From Gammaproteobacteria bacterium (GTDB lineage: Bacteria; Pseudomonadota; Gammaproteobacteria; DSM-16500): a DNA stretch of 64,000 bases. Both the position numbers and the translations under genes were made by a program. Below are positions 8,734 to 19,105 of the stretch, in pieces. Within the stretch, counting starts at the first letter, position 1; each line of letters starts with the position of its first letter. The notes under the pieces are model-generated. The model did not search any database. It worked only from the letters and a program-made list of their open reading frames with translations, and was not told where the DNA came from. The stretch is taken from positions 1 through 64,000 of the forward strand of contig JAJPGW010000013.1 in the NCBI GenBank assembly GCA_021325575.1, given 5' to 3'.

Positions 8734-10743
8734 CTAGGAGCCTGTGCCTGTTAATTTTGCTACCTGTGCAACGGAAGTAACCGCTTCTGGAGTGGCGCTC
8801 ACCGCAACATCATCCCAAAAGACTTTAGGTTTAAATACAGGGTCTTTTTTTCCTTCTAATTTTTTTATCATTTCATCTGCTGTCTTGAAAGCAGGGGTCC
8901 ATTCTTCTGAAGGTTCCACGATTCGCTTTTGTACATATTTCAATAGTTTTTGTATTTTCTCAGGATATTGAATCATGTTGTGATCAAATGCATAGTTTAG
9001 CAATTTTAATAATGCTGAAATGTTTAATGGTTGAATTCTTAACATGTAAGGTTTTTCATTCAAAAGATTTAAAGCTGCATTGAAAGCATTGATATCCGGT
9101 TTTTTTTCAAGAAATGCATCCATGCATGAAGGCATATAAAGAATTGCATTAACTAGTGGTATTTCTTGCACGCCTTTATCTTCCCCAAAACGCTCATAGG
9201 ATGCATTACAGGGATCCGCATCGGCCTTAAGCAATTCCATAACCAGTGTATTATCCTTTTTCCTCATCGCGTGGCAGAGCGGTGTGAGGCCCTTGGTATC
9301 ATCAAAATTCACATAAGGCCGGATGTCTTCTTCCGGTGTGCCTTTTCTACGTTCAATTGCCCGACATTCCTGAATGGCCACTAACACTTTTTTGGTTTCA
9401 TCGCTTTTGCTGTCTTTCAAAGTAGCTAATAACGCAAATTCTAATTTGGTTAGGTGTGTTGCTTTAGGATTAAATTTTTCTGTATATCGTTTGTCAATGT
9501 TAGAAAAAAGAGCTTCTTCAATTTGCTTTTTTTTCTGATCGAGCGCGGCTTTTTCTGCTTCTGAAATTTGTTTGGTTTCTGGAGTGCCTAATACGGCTAA
9601 TGTCTTCCCAGTAGAATGTACAGTCGCTCGAGTGGTTTTCATTTCACTCCTGGCAACAGCAGGTTTATATTTTCCTAAATCTCCCATCACTGACGTTTGG
9701 TCTCTCATGAGGCCACTAATAATCTCTGTTCTCTCCATTGGATTGAATTCGTCAAAATCAAATCCTACCCGGCTATCTTTAGCCGCCGTCTTTAAGCAAA
9801 ACTGCATTCTTACAAATTCATGCCAATTCATGTTTTCAGGTTCATCATCTCTTTGGACGACGCTAAATAGGATGTGACCAACCCCTTTAAAAAATTCTTC
9901 CTCCATTCGGTTCATCGTTTGAATATCTTCGACCTCAAATATTGTTCGATGATACTCATTGTTGTAGTATCGATCATTCTCCATTTTCGCTGTTAGTAAA
10001 AAACTGGTGAAAAATAATTTGAGATAATTGGTCTCATGCAGCCAGATAGCTCGATTTTTTAAATAAGATCTGAGATTCATCAGGGCGCAAATAAAAGTAT
10101 CTAGTATGTGCTCTGGAGTAACTTTTTCGACAGTAATGCGCTTTTGTTCAACTCCGGCTTTAAAATCAGGAATCATTTGTATGATAGGTGTATTTGGAAA
10201 AGCATGATGGATTAATCTAAATAATGGATAATCTGGAATGACAGGATGAGTCAGTACGAAATCTTCATGAGTTTTAGGTGCGTCACCTGGATGAAGTTTT
10301 TGTTGCAAGGCTAATTCATTTCGAAGGAGTGCAAGTAGGTTTGCAGCTAATTCTAAATAGGGTTTGGTCTCTACTAACGATGTTAATCGATAGGTTTGCA
10401 TAAATTCAACAAGGAACATTTTTTCATAATTTTTTGTGAGTTCAACAAAATTGGATTCGCGTACTTCGTTTACATTGGAAACCAGTTTTTTGGTATAGAG
10501 TTGATGCAAACCCACCAGTTGTACTTTGGTGATCGTTCGGAATTCCCTGATTGAATCTGCTGCAAACGTTAATTCCGGACAGGTTGCTTTTTGTTCTAGT
10601 GCTAAATCGACGAGTAGGCCTTTTTGTGGTGTAGTTAAAGAATATTGAACAGCTAAGGTAGTGATGTGGTCACGCTGTTCTTGGGGCAATTTTTCTTCTG
10701 GGGTTAAGTTAAAGTGAAACACAATAGATTGAGAAAACGCCAT
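8734..10743 (-). CDS. cyclin-box-like plus ankyrin-repeat protein; effector candidate
   Basis: 669 residues, no signal peptide or membrane segment. Residues about 208-295 match the pattern of Pho80/P-type cyclin boxes. HILDTFICALMNL (212-224) parallels helix 1, FTSFLLTAKMENDRYYNNEY (245-264) parallels the (A/S)AK..DD..YNN..Y core, and MNRMEEEFFKGVGHILF (277-293) parallels the N.LE..FL..L.F.L helix. Residues about 483-560 hold two or three ankyrin-like units: TPLCHAMRKKDNTLVMELLK, then IPLVNAILYMPSCMDAFLEK. A charged helical linker (about 360-450) joins them. Cyclin boxes and ankyrin repeats are typically eukaryotic, so a role inside a host cell is a reasonable inference. The cyclin assignment is by eye and needs a profile search. 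Confidence 0.7.
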   Translation of the reverse strand: MAFSQSIVFHFNLTPEEKLPQEQRDHITTLAVQYSLTTPQKGLLVDLALEQKATCPELTFAADSIREFRTITKVQLVGLHQLYTKKLVSNVNEVRESNFVELTKNYEKMFLVEFMQTYRLTSLVETKPYLELAANLLALLRNELALQQKLHPGDAPKTHEDFVLTHPVIPDYPLFRLIHHAFPNTPIIQMIPDFKAGVEQKRITVEKVTPEHILDTFICALMNLRSYLKNRAIWLHETNYLKLFFTSFLLTAKMENDRYYNNEYHRTIFEVEDIQTMNRMEEEFFKGVGHILFSVVQRDDEPENMNWHEFVRMQFCLKTAAKDSRVGFDFDEFNPMERTEIISGLMRDQTSVMGDLGKYKPAVARSEMKTTRATVHSTGKTLAVLGTPETKQISEAEKAALDQKKKQIEEALFSNIDKRYTEKFNPKATHLTKLEFALLATLKDSKSDETKKVLVAIQECRAIERRKGTPEEDIRPYVNFDDTKGLTPLCHAMRKKDNTLVMELLKADADPCNASYERFGEDKGVQEIPLVNAILYMPSCMDAFLEKKPDINAFNAALNLLNEKPYMLRIQPLNISALLKLLNYAFDHNMIQYPEKIQKLLKYVQKRIVEPSEEWTPAFKTADEMIKKLEGKKDPVFKPKVFWDDVAVSATPEAVTSVAQVAKLTGTGS

Positions 10744-10852
10744 ATAAAACCTAACTATTTTAATTTAAGGGAGTCTAATTTTACTCCATTTCTGATCAAG
10801 AAAGAAGCATGAAAATACAATTATAACTATTTGATTTAATTGAAATTTATCG

Positions 10853-12589
10853 TCAATTTTTCAGAAAATTTCTTAAAGTAATCAGCATGGAGGCATGTTC
10901 CCCTGGAAATCGATAAAGCAGGGGATAAGCCGTTCGCAGCGTTTGTTTTACGGCTTCATGATATCGATCATCCTGAGTGACTTTAAAAAGTGCGAGCAGG
11001 CCATCGCAAGCTTTCGCATTGCCCGAGGGAATTGCTTCATCCATCAGGGTTTTGGGGCGATACAAAACGATTTCCTGTTCGCGGCTTGTGAAGTAAAAAC
11101 CGCCATTTGTACTATCCATAAAATTTTGTAGCAAGTCATCGGCGAGGTGTTTTGCAAATTCCAGATGGTTTTTATTTTCTGAAAAATGGAAAGATGTCAT
11201 CAACGCATCCAGTAAAAAAGCATAATCATCAAGAAATGCAGGCGTTTTTAAGCGATTATTCATCCAATAATTATTTTGAATAAATTGAATAGCACGGTTT
11301 GCCGAATCAACATAAACGGGTTCTTTTAAACTATGGCCTGCGATCAACATTGCTTTAATCATGAGACCATTCCAACTGGTCAGGATTTTTTGATCACGCG
11401 CAGGTGGAATGCGTTGTTCACGTTGATTTAATAATCGGGTTTTGATCGTTTGTAACATTTTTTCGGCATCGGGGAGTGACATCTCTAATTTTTTGGCTGT
11501 ATTTTCGAGAGATTCAGCGATATGCAAATGCCATTGGCCTTCAAAATTGGGTGATTCGGATAAACCAAAATAGATTTCGGCAAATTTATCTTCGGTTTCC
11601 GATAAAAGTTCAGCGATTTCAAATTTGTTCCAAATGTAATAATGGCCTTCTTTGCCTTGCGTGTCTGCATCGAGACTGGAATAGTAGCCGCCTTCGGGTG
11701 CTTGCATTTTTTTGATGACCCAGTCAGCAGTTTCTCTTGCAATGCGCGCAAATTCCGGATGATGTTCGCTTGCTTTTGCATAGACTTGTAATAATTGAGC
11801 ATTGTCATAAAGCATTTTTTCAAAATGGGGGATTTGCCACTTGGCGTCGACAGAATATCGAAAAAAACCGCCGCCAATTTGATCGTAAATGCCGCCATCT
11901 GCCATTTTTTCCAGAGAGAAAAAAGCCATTGGTGATTTTTCTTGTAACAATAATTCTAGCAAAGGTGGATGAGGAAATTTTGGAGCGGGACCAAAACCGC
12001 CAAATTTTTCGTCAAATTTTTGTTTTAAAAAATCATTGGCGAGCTGCAATGGTTTGTCGCTCAATTCCATTTTTTCAGGTTGAGGATTTTCGCTGCGTAA
12101 AATCGCTAGTAATTGTTCGTTTTGTTTTTTAATTTCATCAGGGCTTTTGGCAAAAATATCCGCTATTGTTACTAACACATCTTTGAAAGAAGGTAATTGT
12201 TGATGAGTTTCTCGCGGAAAATAGGTTCCACTAAAAAAAGGTGCTAAATCATTGGGCGTCAAGAAAACAGTTAATGGCCAACCGCCATTGTGTTGAGTGA
12301 GAAAATAATGCGCGGTTTGATAAATTTTATCGAGATCGGGACGTTCTTCACGATCGACTTTAATATTCACGAATAATTTATTCATTAAAGCGGCGGTTTC
12401 ATCATCTTCGAATGATTCATGGGCCATCACATGGCACCAATGACAAGCGGCGTAACCAATCGAGAGTAGGATGGGTTTATTTTCTTGTTTCGCTTTGTCT
12501 AAGGCTTCTTGGTTCCATGGATACCAATCTACGGGATTGTCTGCGTGTAGAAGTAGGTAGGGGCTGGTTTCTTTTGAAAGTCGATTCAT
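10853..12589 (-). CDS. YyaL/DUF255 family thioredoxin-domain protein
   Basis: 578 residues. An N-terminal thioredoxin-like domain with the redox motif CHWC at 49-52 (start reads [18 protein letters not shown]) is followed by an alpha/alpha-toroid glycosidase-like domain containing [25 protein letters not shown] and [13 protein letters not shown]. Family members usually run to about 670-700 residues; this one ends soon after the [12 protein letters not shown] stretch and lacks the usual last 80-100 residues, though the frame ends cleanly. Biological role poorly known. Single gene with a weak ribosome site. Confidence 0.9.
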   Translation of the reverse strand: MNRLSKETSPYLLLHADNPVDWYPWNQEALDKAKQENKPILLSIGYAACHWCHVMAHESFEDDETAALMNKLFVNIKVDREERPDLDKIYQTAHYFLTQHNGGWPLTVFLTPNDLAPFFSGTYFPRETHQQLPSFKDVLVTIADIFAKSPDEIKKQNEQLLAILRSENPQPEKMELSDKPLQLANDFLKQKFDEKFGGFGPAPKFPHPPLLELLLQEKSPMAFFSLEKMADGGIYDQIGGGFFRYSVDAKWQIPHFEKMLYDNAQLLQVYAKASEHHPEFARIARETADWVIKKMQAPEGGYYSSLDADTQGKEGHYYIWNKFEIAELLSETEDKFAEIYFGLSESPNFEGQWHLHIAESLENTAKKLEMSLPDAEKMLQTIKTRLLNQREQRIPPARDQKILTSWNGLMIKAMLIAGHSLKEPVYVDSANRAIQFIQNNYWMNNRLKTPAFLDDYAFLLDALMTSFHFSENKNHLEFAKHLADDLLQNFMDSTNGGFYFTSREQEIVLYRPKTLMDEAIPSGNAKACDGLLALFKVTQDDRYHEAVKQTLRTAYPLLYRFPGEHASMLITLRNFLKN

Positions 12590-12630
12590 GGAATTACGGT
12601 ACTATATTGGGAAAATTTTTTCAAACGGGT

Positions 12631-12782
12631 TCGGGGGAAGCAGTTTTCTTCTGATCCGAGGTGCTGGGTTTGCTTCAGGAGCGATTGCGTTTCATGGATG
12701 AAATGCTTTAGTACATGGACGTACGCTCCCCGAGCGAGTGAAGCAAACCCAGCACCTCGGAGCAGAAGAAAACAGCCCCCGA
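12631..12782. repeat. 150-bp imperfect hairpin
   Basis: Left arm 12641-12677 and right arm 12739-12775 are reverse complements at 35 of 37 positions. The pairing extends outward through TCGGGGG/CCCCCGA (12631-12637 with 12776-12782) and inward through GGAGCG/CGCTCC (12678-12683 with 12724-12729), leaving a loop of about 40 bases. Intergenic. It could be a mobile palindromic unit, a structured RNA or a terminator. Its sequence is unrelated to the GTCATTGCGAGG family elsewhere in the window. Confidence 0.8.
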
Positions 12783-12851
12783 TAACCTCTTGACGTATTC
12801 GATACATGGTCTTACCCTTGAACCCTCAAAAACTCAACAAAAGGAATCGTT

Positions 12852-13334
12852 ATGACATTGAAAAAAATTTCCCTGCTCGCCGCCATTAATCTTGCTTTAT
12901 TATCGCCGATTGCCCATGCGGATATCATCATTGAAGCGCCCTATATGGCGAAAGGTGATCTTTGCACTCAATTAAAAGGCACCAAATGGATTGGAGTAGG
13001 CGAAGCGGACGAATGGGGACTGATTGATTGCTACTACACGGGTAAGATGGATATTGATAGCCCTGCCGATGGCAAAATTACCATTAACAATCTCACGTTA
13101 GATCTTGATCCTTCGAAAAAATCCAGTGGAATTTGCCCATCTCATAAAGTATTAGATCCATTACAGGGCACTTGTGCAAATGATAAAATCGTCATCGCTG
13201 ATCCTGGAATCGCAAATCTGAATGGTACAATCAATGCAGATTACACCTCCCATGTCACAGGAACTGCGACCTTTACGATCGGTATTTTTAAATTCAACCC
13301 CGATGTCACCATGGACATCAAAAAAACTAGCTAG
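12852..13334 (+). CDS. exported hypothetical protein
   Basis: 160 residues. The signal peptide is clear: basic KK, a hydrophobic run ISLLAAINLALLSPI, and AHA just before Asp24. The mature part is about 137 residues with four cysteines (in LCTQL, IDCYY, GICPSH and GTCAND), probably two disulfides. It has no further membrane segment and is likely a small beta-rich periplasmic protein. AAAGGAA precedes ATG. It ends 10 bases before htpG, whose ribosome site overlaps its stop, so co-transcription is likely. Family not recognised. Confidence 0.8.
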   Translation: MTLKKISLLAAINLALLSPIAHADIIIEAPYMAKGDLCTQLKGTKWIGVGEADEWGLIDCYYTGKMDIDSPADGKITINNLTLDLDPSKKSSGICPSHKVLDPLQGTCANDKIVIADPGIANLNGTINADYTSHVTGTATFTIGIFKFNPDVTMDIKKTS

Positions 13335-13344
13335 GAGTTAACAT

Positions 13345-15252
13345 ATGTCAGTGAATGCACGTCAAGAAACATTAAATTTTCAGGCTGAAGTCAAACAACT
13401 TTTGCACCTCGTCGTGCATTCACTTTACAGTAACAAAGAGATTTTTCTCAGGGAGTTAATTTCAAACGCATCCGATGCGTCAGATAAATTGCGTTTTGAG
13501 GCTTTATCCGATCCTGCTTTATATGAAAAGGATTCTGAGCTGAAAATTCAGGTTTCTTTTGATGAAAAAGCTGGGACCATTACTGTGAGTGATAATGGTA
13601 TTGGCATGAACCGTGATGAAGTCATTGCTAACTTAGGCACGATTGCAAAATCAGGCACGCGGGAATTTTTAGCGAATTTAACAGGCGATCAGAAAAAAGA
13701 TGCGCATTTAATTGGGCAATTTGGTGTGGGATTTTATTCGGCATTTATTGTTGCTGATAAAGTTACCGTTATTACACGTCGCGCGGGTTTAACACCTGAG
13801 CATGGGGTTCAATGGGAATCAAATGGCGCAGGTGAATATACAATTTCAAATGTAGAAAAAAAATCACGCGGCACCGATGTCATTTTACATGTAAAACCCG
13901 ATCAAAAAGATTTTTTAAATGATTGGCGTTTACGTAGCATTATCATGAAATATTCTGATCATATTAATATACCCATCATGATGCCAAAATATGATCCCGA
14001 TAAAAAAGAGGAAAAATCTTCCGAATGGGAAAAAGTGAATCGCGCCGTTGCGCTTTGGACTTTGCCGAAAAATACTATCAAAGATGAACAATACAAAGAA
14101 TTATATAAACACATTTCGCATGATTTTGAAGATCCCTTGTTGTGGTCGCACAATCAAGCCGAAGGCAGCAATCTGGATTACATCAGCTTGCTTTATATTC
14201 CTTCGCATGCGCCATTTGATTTATGGCAGCGTGAACATCAGCGTGGTTTAAAGTTATATGTTCAGCGCGTTTTTATTATGGATCAGGTAGAGCAGTTTTT
14301 ACCGTTTTATTTGCGATTTGTGCGCGGAATTGTAGATACAACAGCATTGCCGCTCAATATTTCACGCGAAATTTTGCAAGATAATCCTGTGATTCCAAAA
14401 TTACGCGCGGCATTGATTAAGCGAACGCTCGATATGCTGGAAAAATTAGCGAAAGACGATGCGCAAAAATATCAAACATTTTGGAACCAATTTGGCACGG
14501 TGATGAAGGAAGGCCCCGCCGAAGATTTTGTTAATCGTGAACGTCTAGCGAAATTATTGCGATTTGCAACAACCGCAACCAATATGCCTGAACAAACCGT
14601 TTCGCTTGAAGATTATGTGAAACGCATGAAACCCGAACAAAAGAAAATTTATTTTATTACTGCAGATAGCTTCAATGCAGCAAAATCTAGCCCGCATCTT
14701 GAAATTTTCCGCAAAAATAATATCGAAGTTTTATTGCTTTCCGATCGCATTGATGAATGGTTGGTTGGTCATTTGCCTGAATTTGCTGGCAAACCCTTGC
14801 ATTCGATCGCAAAAGGGGATGTTGACTTAAATGACATCGAAAGCAAAAAAGACCAGGAAGAACAAAAACAAAAAGAAGAAAAATTCAAAACAGAATTTGA
14901 TGCGGTTATCAAACAAGTTAAAACCATTTTGGGCGACAAAGTAAAAGATGTGCGTTTGTCGCATCGTCTGACACTTTCGCCATCTTGTTTGGTGGCTGAT
15001 GAAAATGACATGGGTGCGCAATTACAGCGTTTACTGAAAGCGGCGGGTCAAGCCGTTGCTGAAGTGAAGCCTATTTTTGAATTAAATCCCGAGCATGATT
15101 TAGTGAAAAAACTGCAATTAGAAAAAGATCAAAACCAATTCCAAGAATGGACTTATCTATTATTTGAACAAGCCTTATTGGCCGAAGGCGGCCAGTTACA
15201 AGACCCTGCGGCATTCGTTCAGCGCGTGAATCGATTGTTATTGGAGAAATAG
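13345..15252 (+). CDS. htpG: molecular chaperone HtpG (Hsp90)
   Basis: 635 residues, full length. Cytosolic ATP-dependent chaperone dimer. The N-terminal GHKL ATPase shows the Hsp90 signature [18 protein letters not shown], the DNGIGM loop, GTIAKSGT and [11 protein letters not shown]. Middle and C-terminal dimerisation domains follow, with the [11 protein letters not shown] stretch present. TAGGAG sits well before the ATG at 13345. Confidence 0.98.
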   Translation: MSVNARQETLNFQAEVKQLLHLVVHSLYSNKEIFLRELISNASDASDKLRFEALSDPALYEKDSELKIQVSFDEKAGTITVSDNGIGMNRDEVIANLGTIAKSGTREFLANLTGDQKKDAHLIGQFGVGFYSAFIVADKVTVITRRAGLTPEHGVQWESNGAGEYTISNVEKKSRGTDVILHVKPDQKDFLNDWRLRSIIMKYSDHINIPIMMPKYDPDKKEEKSSEWEKVNRAVALWTLPKNTIKDEQYKELYKHISHDFEDPLLWSHNQAEGSNLDYISLLYIPSHAPFDLWQREHQRGLKLYVQRVFIMDQVEQFLPFYLRFVRGIVDTTALPLNISREILQDNPVIPKLRAALIKRTLDMLEKLAKDDAQKYQTFWNQFGTVMKEGPAEDFVNRERLAKLLRFATTATNMPEQTVSLEDYVKRMKPEQKKIYFITADSFNAAKSSPHLEIFRKNNIEVLLLSDRIDEWLVGHLPEFAGKPLHSIAKGDVDLNDIESKKDQEEQKQKEEKFKTEFDAVIKQVKTILGDKVKDVRLSHRLTLSPSCLVADENDMGAQLQRLLKAAGQAVAEVKPIFELNPEHDLVKKLQLEKDQNQFQEWTYLLFEQALLAEGGQLQDPAAFVQRVNRLLLEK

Positions 15253-15292
15253 AGTCATATAATTGCGCCATCTATCTTACGGAGAATCCTGA

Positions 15293-16408
15293 ATGATTAT
15301 TGGTGTCCCAAAAGAGATTAAAAATAACGAATATCGCGTAGGCCTTATTCCTAGTAGTGTCAGGGAGTTAGTAGGGCATGGACATCAGGTGCTCGTGCAG
15401 CACGATGCAGGAACAGCGATTGGTATTGATGATGCGGCGTTCGAACAAGCAGGCGCTAAAATCATTAATTCCGCCGAAGAACTGTTTAAAACCGCTGACA
15501 TGATCATCAAAGTAAAAGAACCCCAACCGCAAGAATGCAAAATGCTGCGTCGCGGGCAGGTCCTTTTTACCTATTTACATTTAGCACCGGATCCGGAGCA
15601 AGCACGTCTGCTGCAGGAATCGGGTTGTATTGCGATTGCTTATGAAACCGTTACGAACAAGCACGGTGGTTTGCCATTGCTCGCGCCTATGAGTGAAGTC
15701 GCGGGTCGTATGTCGATTCAAGCGGGTGCCAATAGTCTTGAGATTACCAATGGCGGCAGCGGAATTTTATTAGGCGGTGTACCAGGTGTTGCACCAGCAA
15801 AAGTTGTTGTCTTAGGAGGTGGCGTTGCAGGTACGAACGCAGCACGAGTTGCCATTGGAATGGGCGCGCGTGTGGTTATCATTGATAAATCACTGGAACG
15901 CTTGAACAAATTAGATATGCAATTTGGTTCAAAAATCATGACGATTTATTCTACGGCCGATGCCATCGAACGACATGTTTCGACGGCCGATTTGATTATC
16001 GGTGCCGTATTAGTTCCGGGTGCATCAGCACCAAAATTGGTGACTAAAGCCATGCTCAGTAAAATGCGTCACGGTTCTGTTTTAGTGGATATTTCAATTG
16101 ATCAAGGCGGCTGTTTTGAAACCAGTCGTCCGACTACGCATCAAAATCCAACTTATGTGGTGGATGGTATCGTGCATTATTGTGTTTCCAATATGCCGGG
16201 CGCGGTGCCGCGCACGTCAACGTTTGCACTGAATAATGTGACCCTGCCATTTACTCTGGCCCTCGCTAATTTGGGCTGGAAACAGGCGATGCGCAAAGAC
16301 CATCATTTATTAGATGGCTTGAATGTCTGCGATGGTAAGTTGACACATAAAGCTGTCGCTAGCGCGTTAAAACAGCAATATACACCAGCCGAAGAAGTCG
16401 TTGCCTAA
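15293..16408 (+). CDS. ald: alanine dehydrogenase
   Basis: 371 residues, the normal length. Catalyses reversible NAD-dependent deamination of L-alanine to pyruvate and ammonia. It begins IGVPKEIKNNEYRVGL as the family does, carries the conserved KVKEPQPQE segment, and has the NAD-binding VLGGGVAGTNAARVA fold. GGAGAA lies upstream of ATG. With the following aminopeptidase it could form a small amino-acid catabolic unit. Confidence 0.97.
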   Translation: MIIGVPKEIKNNEYRVGLIPSSVRELVGHGHQVLVQHDAGTAIGIDDAAFEQAGAKIINSAEELFKTADMIIKVKEPQPQECKMLRRGQVLFTYLHLAPDPEQARLLQESGCIAIAYETVTNKHGGLPLLAPMSEVAGRMSIQAGANSLEITNGGSGILLGGVPGVAPAKVVVLGGGVAGTNAARVAIGMGARVVIIDKSLERLNKLDMQFGSKIMTIYSTADAIERHVSTADLIIGAVLVPGASAPKLVTKAMLSKMRHGSVLVDISIDQGGCFETSRPTTHQNPTYVVDGIVHYCVSNMPGAVPRTSTFALNNVTLPFTLALANLGWKQAMRKDHHLLDGLNVCDGKLTHKAVASALKQQYTPAEEVVA

Positions 16409-16428
16409 TCGTTTAGAGCAGGTGAATT

Positions 16429-17793
16429 ATGTTAAATTGTTTCACGGAAGATAAAAAAAATTCTGTTCCGGTTTATATCGTTTCACAAACGGATTTTCCC
16501 AAATGGATTAAAAAACAGCCGAAATTTTTTCAATCTTGGCTCGTATCCAATGGTTGGCGAGGCGAACCGGGGAATGTCAGTCTTGTTCCCAACGAAAAGG
16601 GCGAATTACAAGCCGTCATCAGCTGTGTGCTCGATGAAAATTTTTGGTGCACCGGAAATTTGCCGTATCTTTTACCGGAAGGCATTTACCATATTGAAAA
16701 TGTTTCGCATGACAATATGCAACGCATGGCGATTGCTTGGGGTTTGGGTGCTTATCAATTTACGCGTTACAAAAAACCATTACGCAATCCTGCGAAATTA
16801 GTTTTAACCAAAACCCTCTCAGCGGAAGTCAAACATATTGTTGAATCGATTTATCTCGTGAGAGATTTAATTAATATGCCAACGGATCACTTAGGTCCCT
16901 CTGAATTAGGCAATGTAGTGACTGAATTTTCGAAAAAAAATTCAGCCAAAACCAAACAAATTATCGGTGAAAATTTATTAAAAGAAAATTTTCCCCTGAT
17001 TTATACAGTCGGTCGAGCCTCAGATGATGCGCCGCGTTTAATTGATTTGCGTTGGGGCAATAAAAAACATCCGCGTGTGACTTTAGTGGGTAAGGGTGTT
17101 TGTTTTGATACAGGCGGTCTTGATCTTAAGCCTTCTTCTGCCATGTTACTCATGAAAAAAGACATGGGCGGTGCGGCGCACGTATTAGGTTTGGCGCAGA
17201 TGATTATCGCAGCCAAACTGCCTGTGCAATTGCGAGTATTGATTCCTGCGGTAGAAAATTCCGTTTCAGGCAATGCCTATCGACCGGGTGATATTATTAA
17301 AAGTCGAAAAGGCATTACCGTTGAAATTGGTAACACCGATGCAGAAGGTCGTCTTGTTTTAGCGGATGCTTTGAGCGAAGCTTGTAGTGAAAAGCCTGAT
17401 TTGCTGATTGATATCGCGACTTTAACGGGTGCTGCACGTGTTGCATTGGGTACGGATTTGCCGGCCTTATTTTCCAATCAAGATAAATTAGCAAAAGAAA
17501 TCGTGCAAAGCGGAACTGAAGTAATGGATCCCGTGTGGCATCTGCCATTATTTACTGCCTATCGTGAATTATTAAATACGCCATTCGCGGATATCAATAA
17601 CGCAACAGCAGATGGATATGCGGGCGCAATCACCGCGGCGCTTTTCTTAAAAGAATTTGTTCCAAATGATGTATCTTGGGTGCATTTCGACTTAATGGCC
17701 TGGAATTTACGCCCGCGGCCAGGACGACCGCAGGGTGGAGAAGCGCAAAGTTTGCGAGCTTTGTTTGCTTATTTGCAACGAAAGTATCGCTAG
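16429..17793 (+). CDS. M17 leucyl aminopeptidase family protein
   Basis: 454 residues. Two-metal cytosolic aminopeptidase that removes N-terminal residues from peptides. The catalytic domain shows VGKGVCFDTGGLDLKPS, the metal/active-site segment MKKDMGGAAHV, and the signature NTDAEGRL (302-309). The N-terminal domain is short and divergent, as in the PepB-like subgroup found in intracellular gammaproteobacteria. Begins 20 bases after ald with AGGTGA as ribosome site; ends tail-to-tail with the next gene. Confidence 0.94.
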   Translation: MLNCFTEDKKNSVPVYIVSQTDFPKWIKKQPKFFQSWLVSNGWRGEPGNVSLVPNEKGELQAVISCVLDENFWCTGNLPYLLPEGIYHIENVSHDNMQRMAIAWGLGAYQFTRYKKPLRNPAKLVLTKTLSAEVKHIVESIYLVRDLINMPTDHLGPSELGNVVTEFSKKNSAKTKQIIGENLLKENFPLIYTVGRASDDAPRLIDLRWGNKKHPRVTLVGKGVCFDTGGLDLKPSSAMLLMKKDMGGAAHVLGLAQMIIAAKLPVQLRVLIPAVENSVSGNAYRPGDIIKSRKGITVEIGNTDAEGRLVLADALSEACSEKPDLLIDIATLTGAARVALGTDLPALFSNQDKLAKEIVQSGTEVMDPVWHLPLFTAYRELLNTPFADINNATADGYAGAITAALFLKEFVPNDVSWVHFDLMAWNLRPRPGRPQGGEAQSLRALFAYLQRKYR

Positions 17794-17795
17794 CA

Positions 17796-19022
17796 CTAAT
17801 TAGATAAGCGACATAAATCATTATGCGTTTGGATCAGTGTCGCATCCTGTTTTAATTGATCGATCTGCAATCGTGTCATTTTGACTATTTCATCATAATT
17901 TTTTATTACGCGATTCATTAAGTCTTTCAACGGACTATTGACTGCGTTTTCCATGCAAAACTGAATAAAATCTTGATTTGGATTCTTTATTACTAATTTG
18001 CCTTGTTTTAAGTGTGCAGCAAAAGTAACAATTGCATCATAAAAATTGGTTAAATAACTATATAAATTTTTTAAGTAAAACTGATCTTCAGATTGACCCG
18101 ACATATTATTAAACATTGCCACATTCATTTCGGCATATTGTAATGATACGAGGGGAGTAGCTAAAAAATTCTGTAGTTCATCTATTTTTGCATGAGCAAG
18201 TGTTTCAACAGTATTCAACAACTGAATCACATCATTTCTTAACAGCTGATCCTGACAGGTTTCGAGATAATGCAAAATCACGGGTTTATTTTGTTGTTCT
18301 TGGCTCATGTTTGCAGGAAGTTTTTGTTCTGCTAATTTAAGCGTGGTTGCCGATACACCTAAATAAAGATCAATGGCTGATTGTGAAAAAAGTACGGCAT
18401 TTTGTGCGGATTGTTCGGTGGAGGCGGTATTCATTGCTTGCGCTTTGGATTCGCCGTTGTTAGATTCAAAATTCCCCGCCTTTTCGAAGGCTTTCAATAT
18501 ATCCGCTTGAGAATATTTCCAATCTAAGGAAGGAAGGTCTTCGAATGTTAATTCGCTCACACGTTCTTTATCCAACTTACTTCGTTTATGCGTTTTCCGT
18601 GGTTTCGATACGTCGGTATATTCTGTTTTTCTAGATTTTCGAATGCTTTTTATCTTAGGTGCTTTCCCATATTCTGAATCGTCCGATTTTTCTGGTCCCG
18701 ATTCTGTGCCTTGCTGAGGAGTCGCAGATTTAGATTCATGCTCAGCAATAAGTGTGTTAGCAACCATCGATGCTGCATCAGACTTTGGTTCTATTGGCGT
18801 TGCAGTTTGCAGAGCTTCTTCTGCGGCAAGAGGTTGTGCTAGGGATGTTTGCAACTCCGGGATTTCAGTTTCAGGCTGATAATTAAAAAGTGGGGCTGCG
18901 CCATCTCCAAAAGCTCCGAACATACCAGTTTGATCCACTGGTTGATCGAGTAATGAAGGAATACCTGGATCAGAATCACCTGGCTGGCGCTCATAAAGTG
19001 AAGATGGATCGCGTAGCTGCAT
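17796..19022 (-). CDS. hypothetical helical protein with a strongly basic patch; effector candidate
   Basis: 408 residues, not recognised. Residues 1-120 are Pro/Glu/Ser-rich and probably disordered. Residues 120-153 are very basic (KAPKIKSIRKSRK then KPRKTHKRSKLDK), resembling a bipartite eukaryotic nuclear localisation signal. Residues 170-408 look mostly helical. No signal peptide or membrane segment. GAGGAA precedes ATG. The layout resembles secreted effectors of intracellular bacteria, but there is no direct evidence. Confidence 0.75.
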   Translation of the reverse strand: MQLRDPSSLYERQPGDSDPGIPSLLDQPVDQTGMFGAFGDGAAPLFNYQPETEIPELQTSLAQPLAAEEALQTATPIEPKSDAASMVANTLIAEHESKSATPQQGTESGPEKSDDSEYGKAPKIKSIRKSRKTEYTDVSKPRKTHKRSKLDKERVSELTFEDLPSLDWKYSQADILKAFEKAGNFESNNGESKAQAMNTASTEQSAQNAVLFSQSAIDLYLGVSATTLKLAEQKLPANMSQEQQNKPVILHYLETCQDQLLRNDVIQLLNTVETLAHAKIDELQNFLATPLVSLQYAEMNVAMFNNMSGQSEDQFYLKNLYSYLTNFYDAIVTFAAHLKQGKLVIKNPNQDFIQFCMENAVNSPLKDLMNRVIKNYDEIVKMTRLQIDQLKQDATLIQTHNDLCRLSN

Positions 19023-19105
19023 ATTGTTCCTCGTCGTATTTTATATTTAATTTTGAGCGAGTATAAAATATATTCATAAACTACGTCAATTGGAAAATTA
19101 TCTAT

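Noticed and set aside
12586-12807. 73-codon leftward frame
   Set aside because: It consists mostly of the 150-bp hairpin, has no good ribosome site and crosses both arms; more likely a repeat than a gene.
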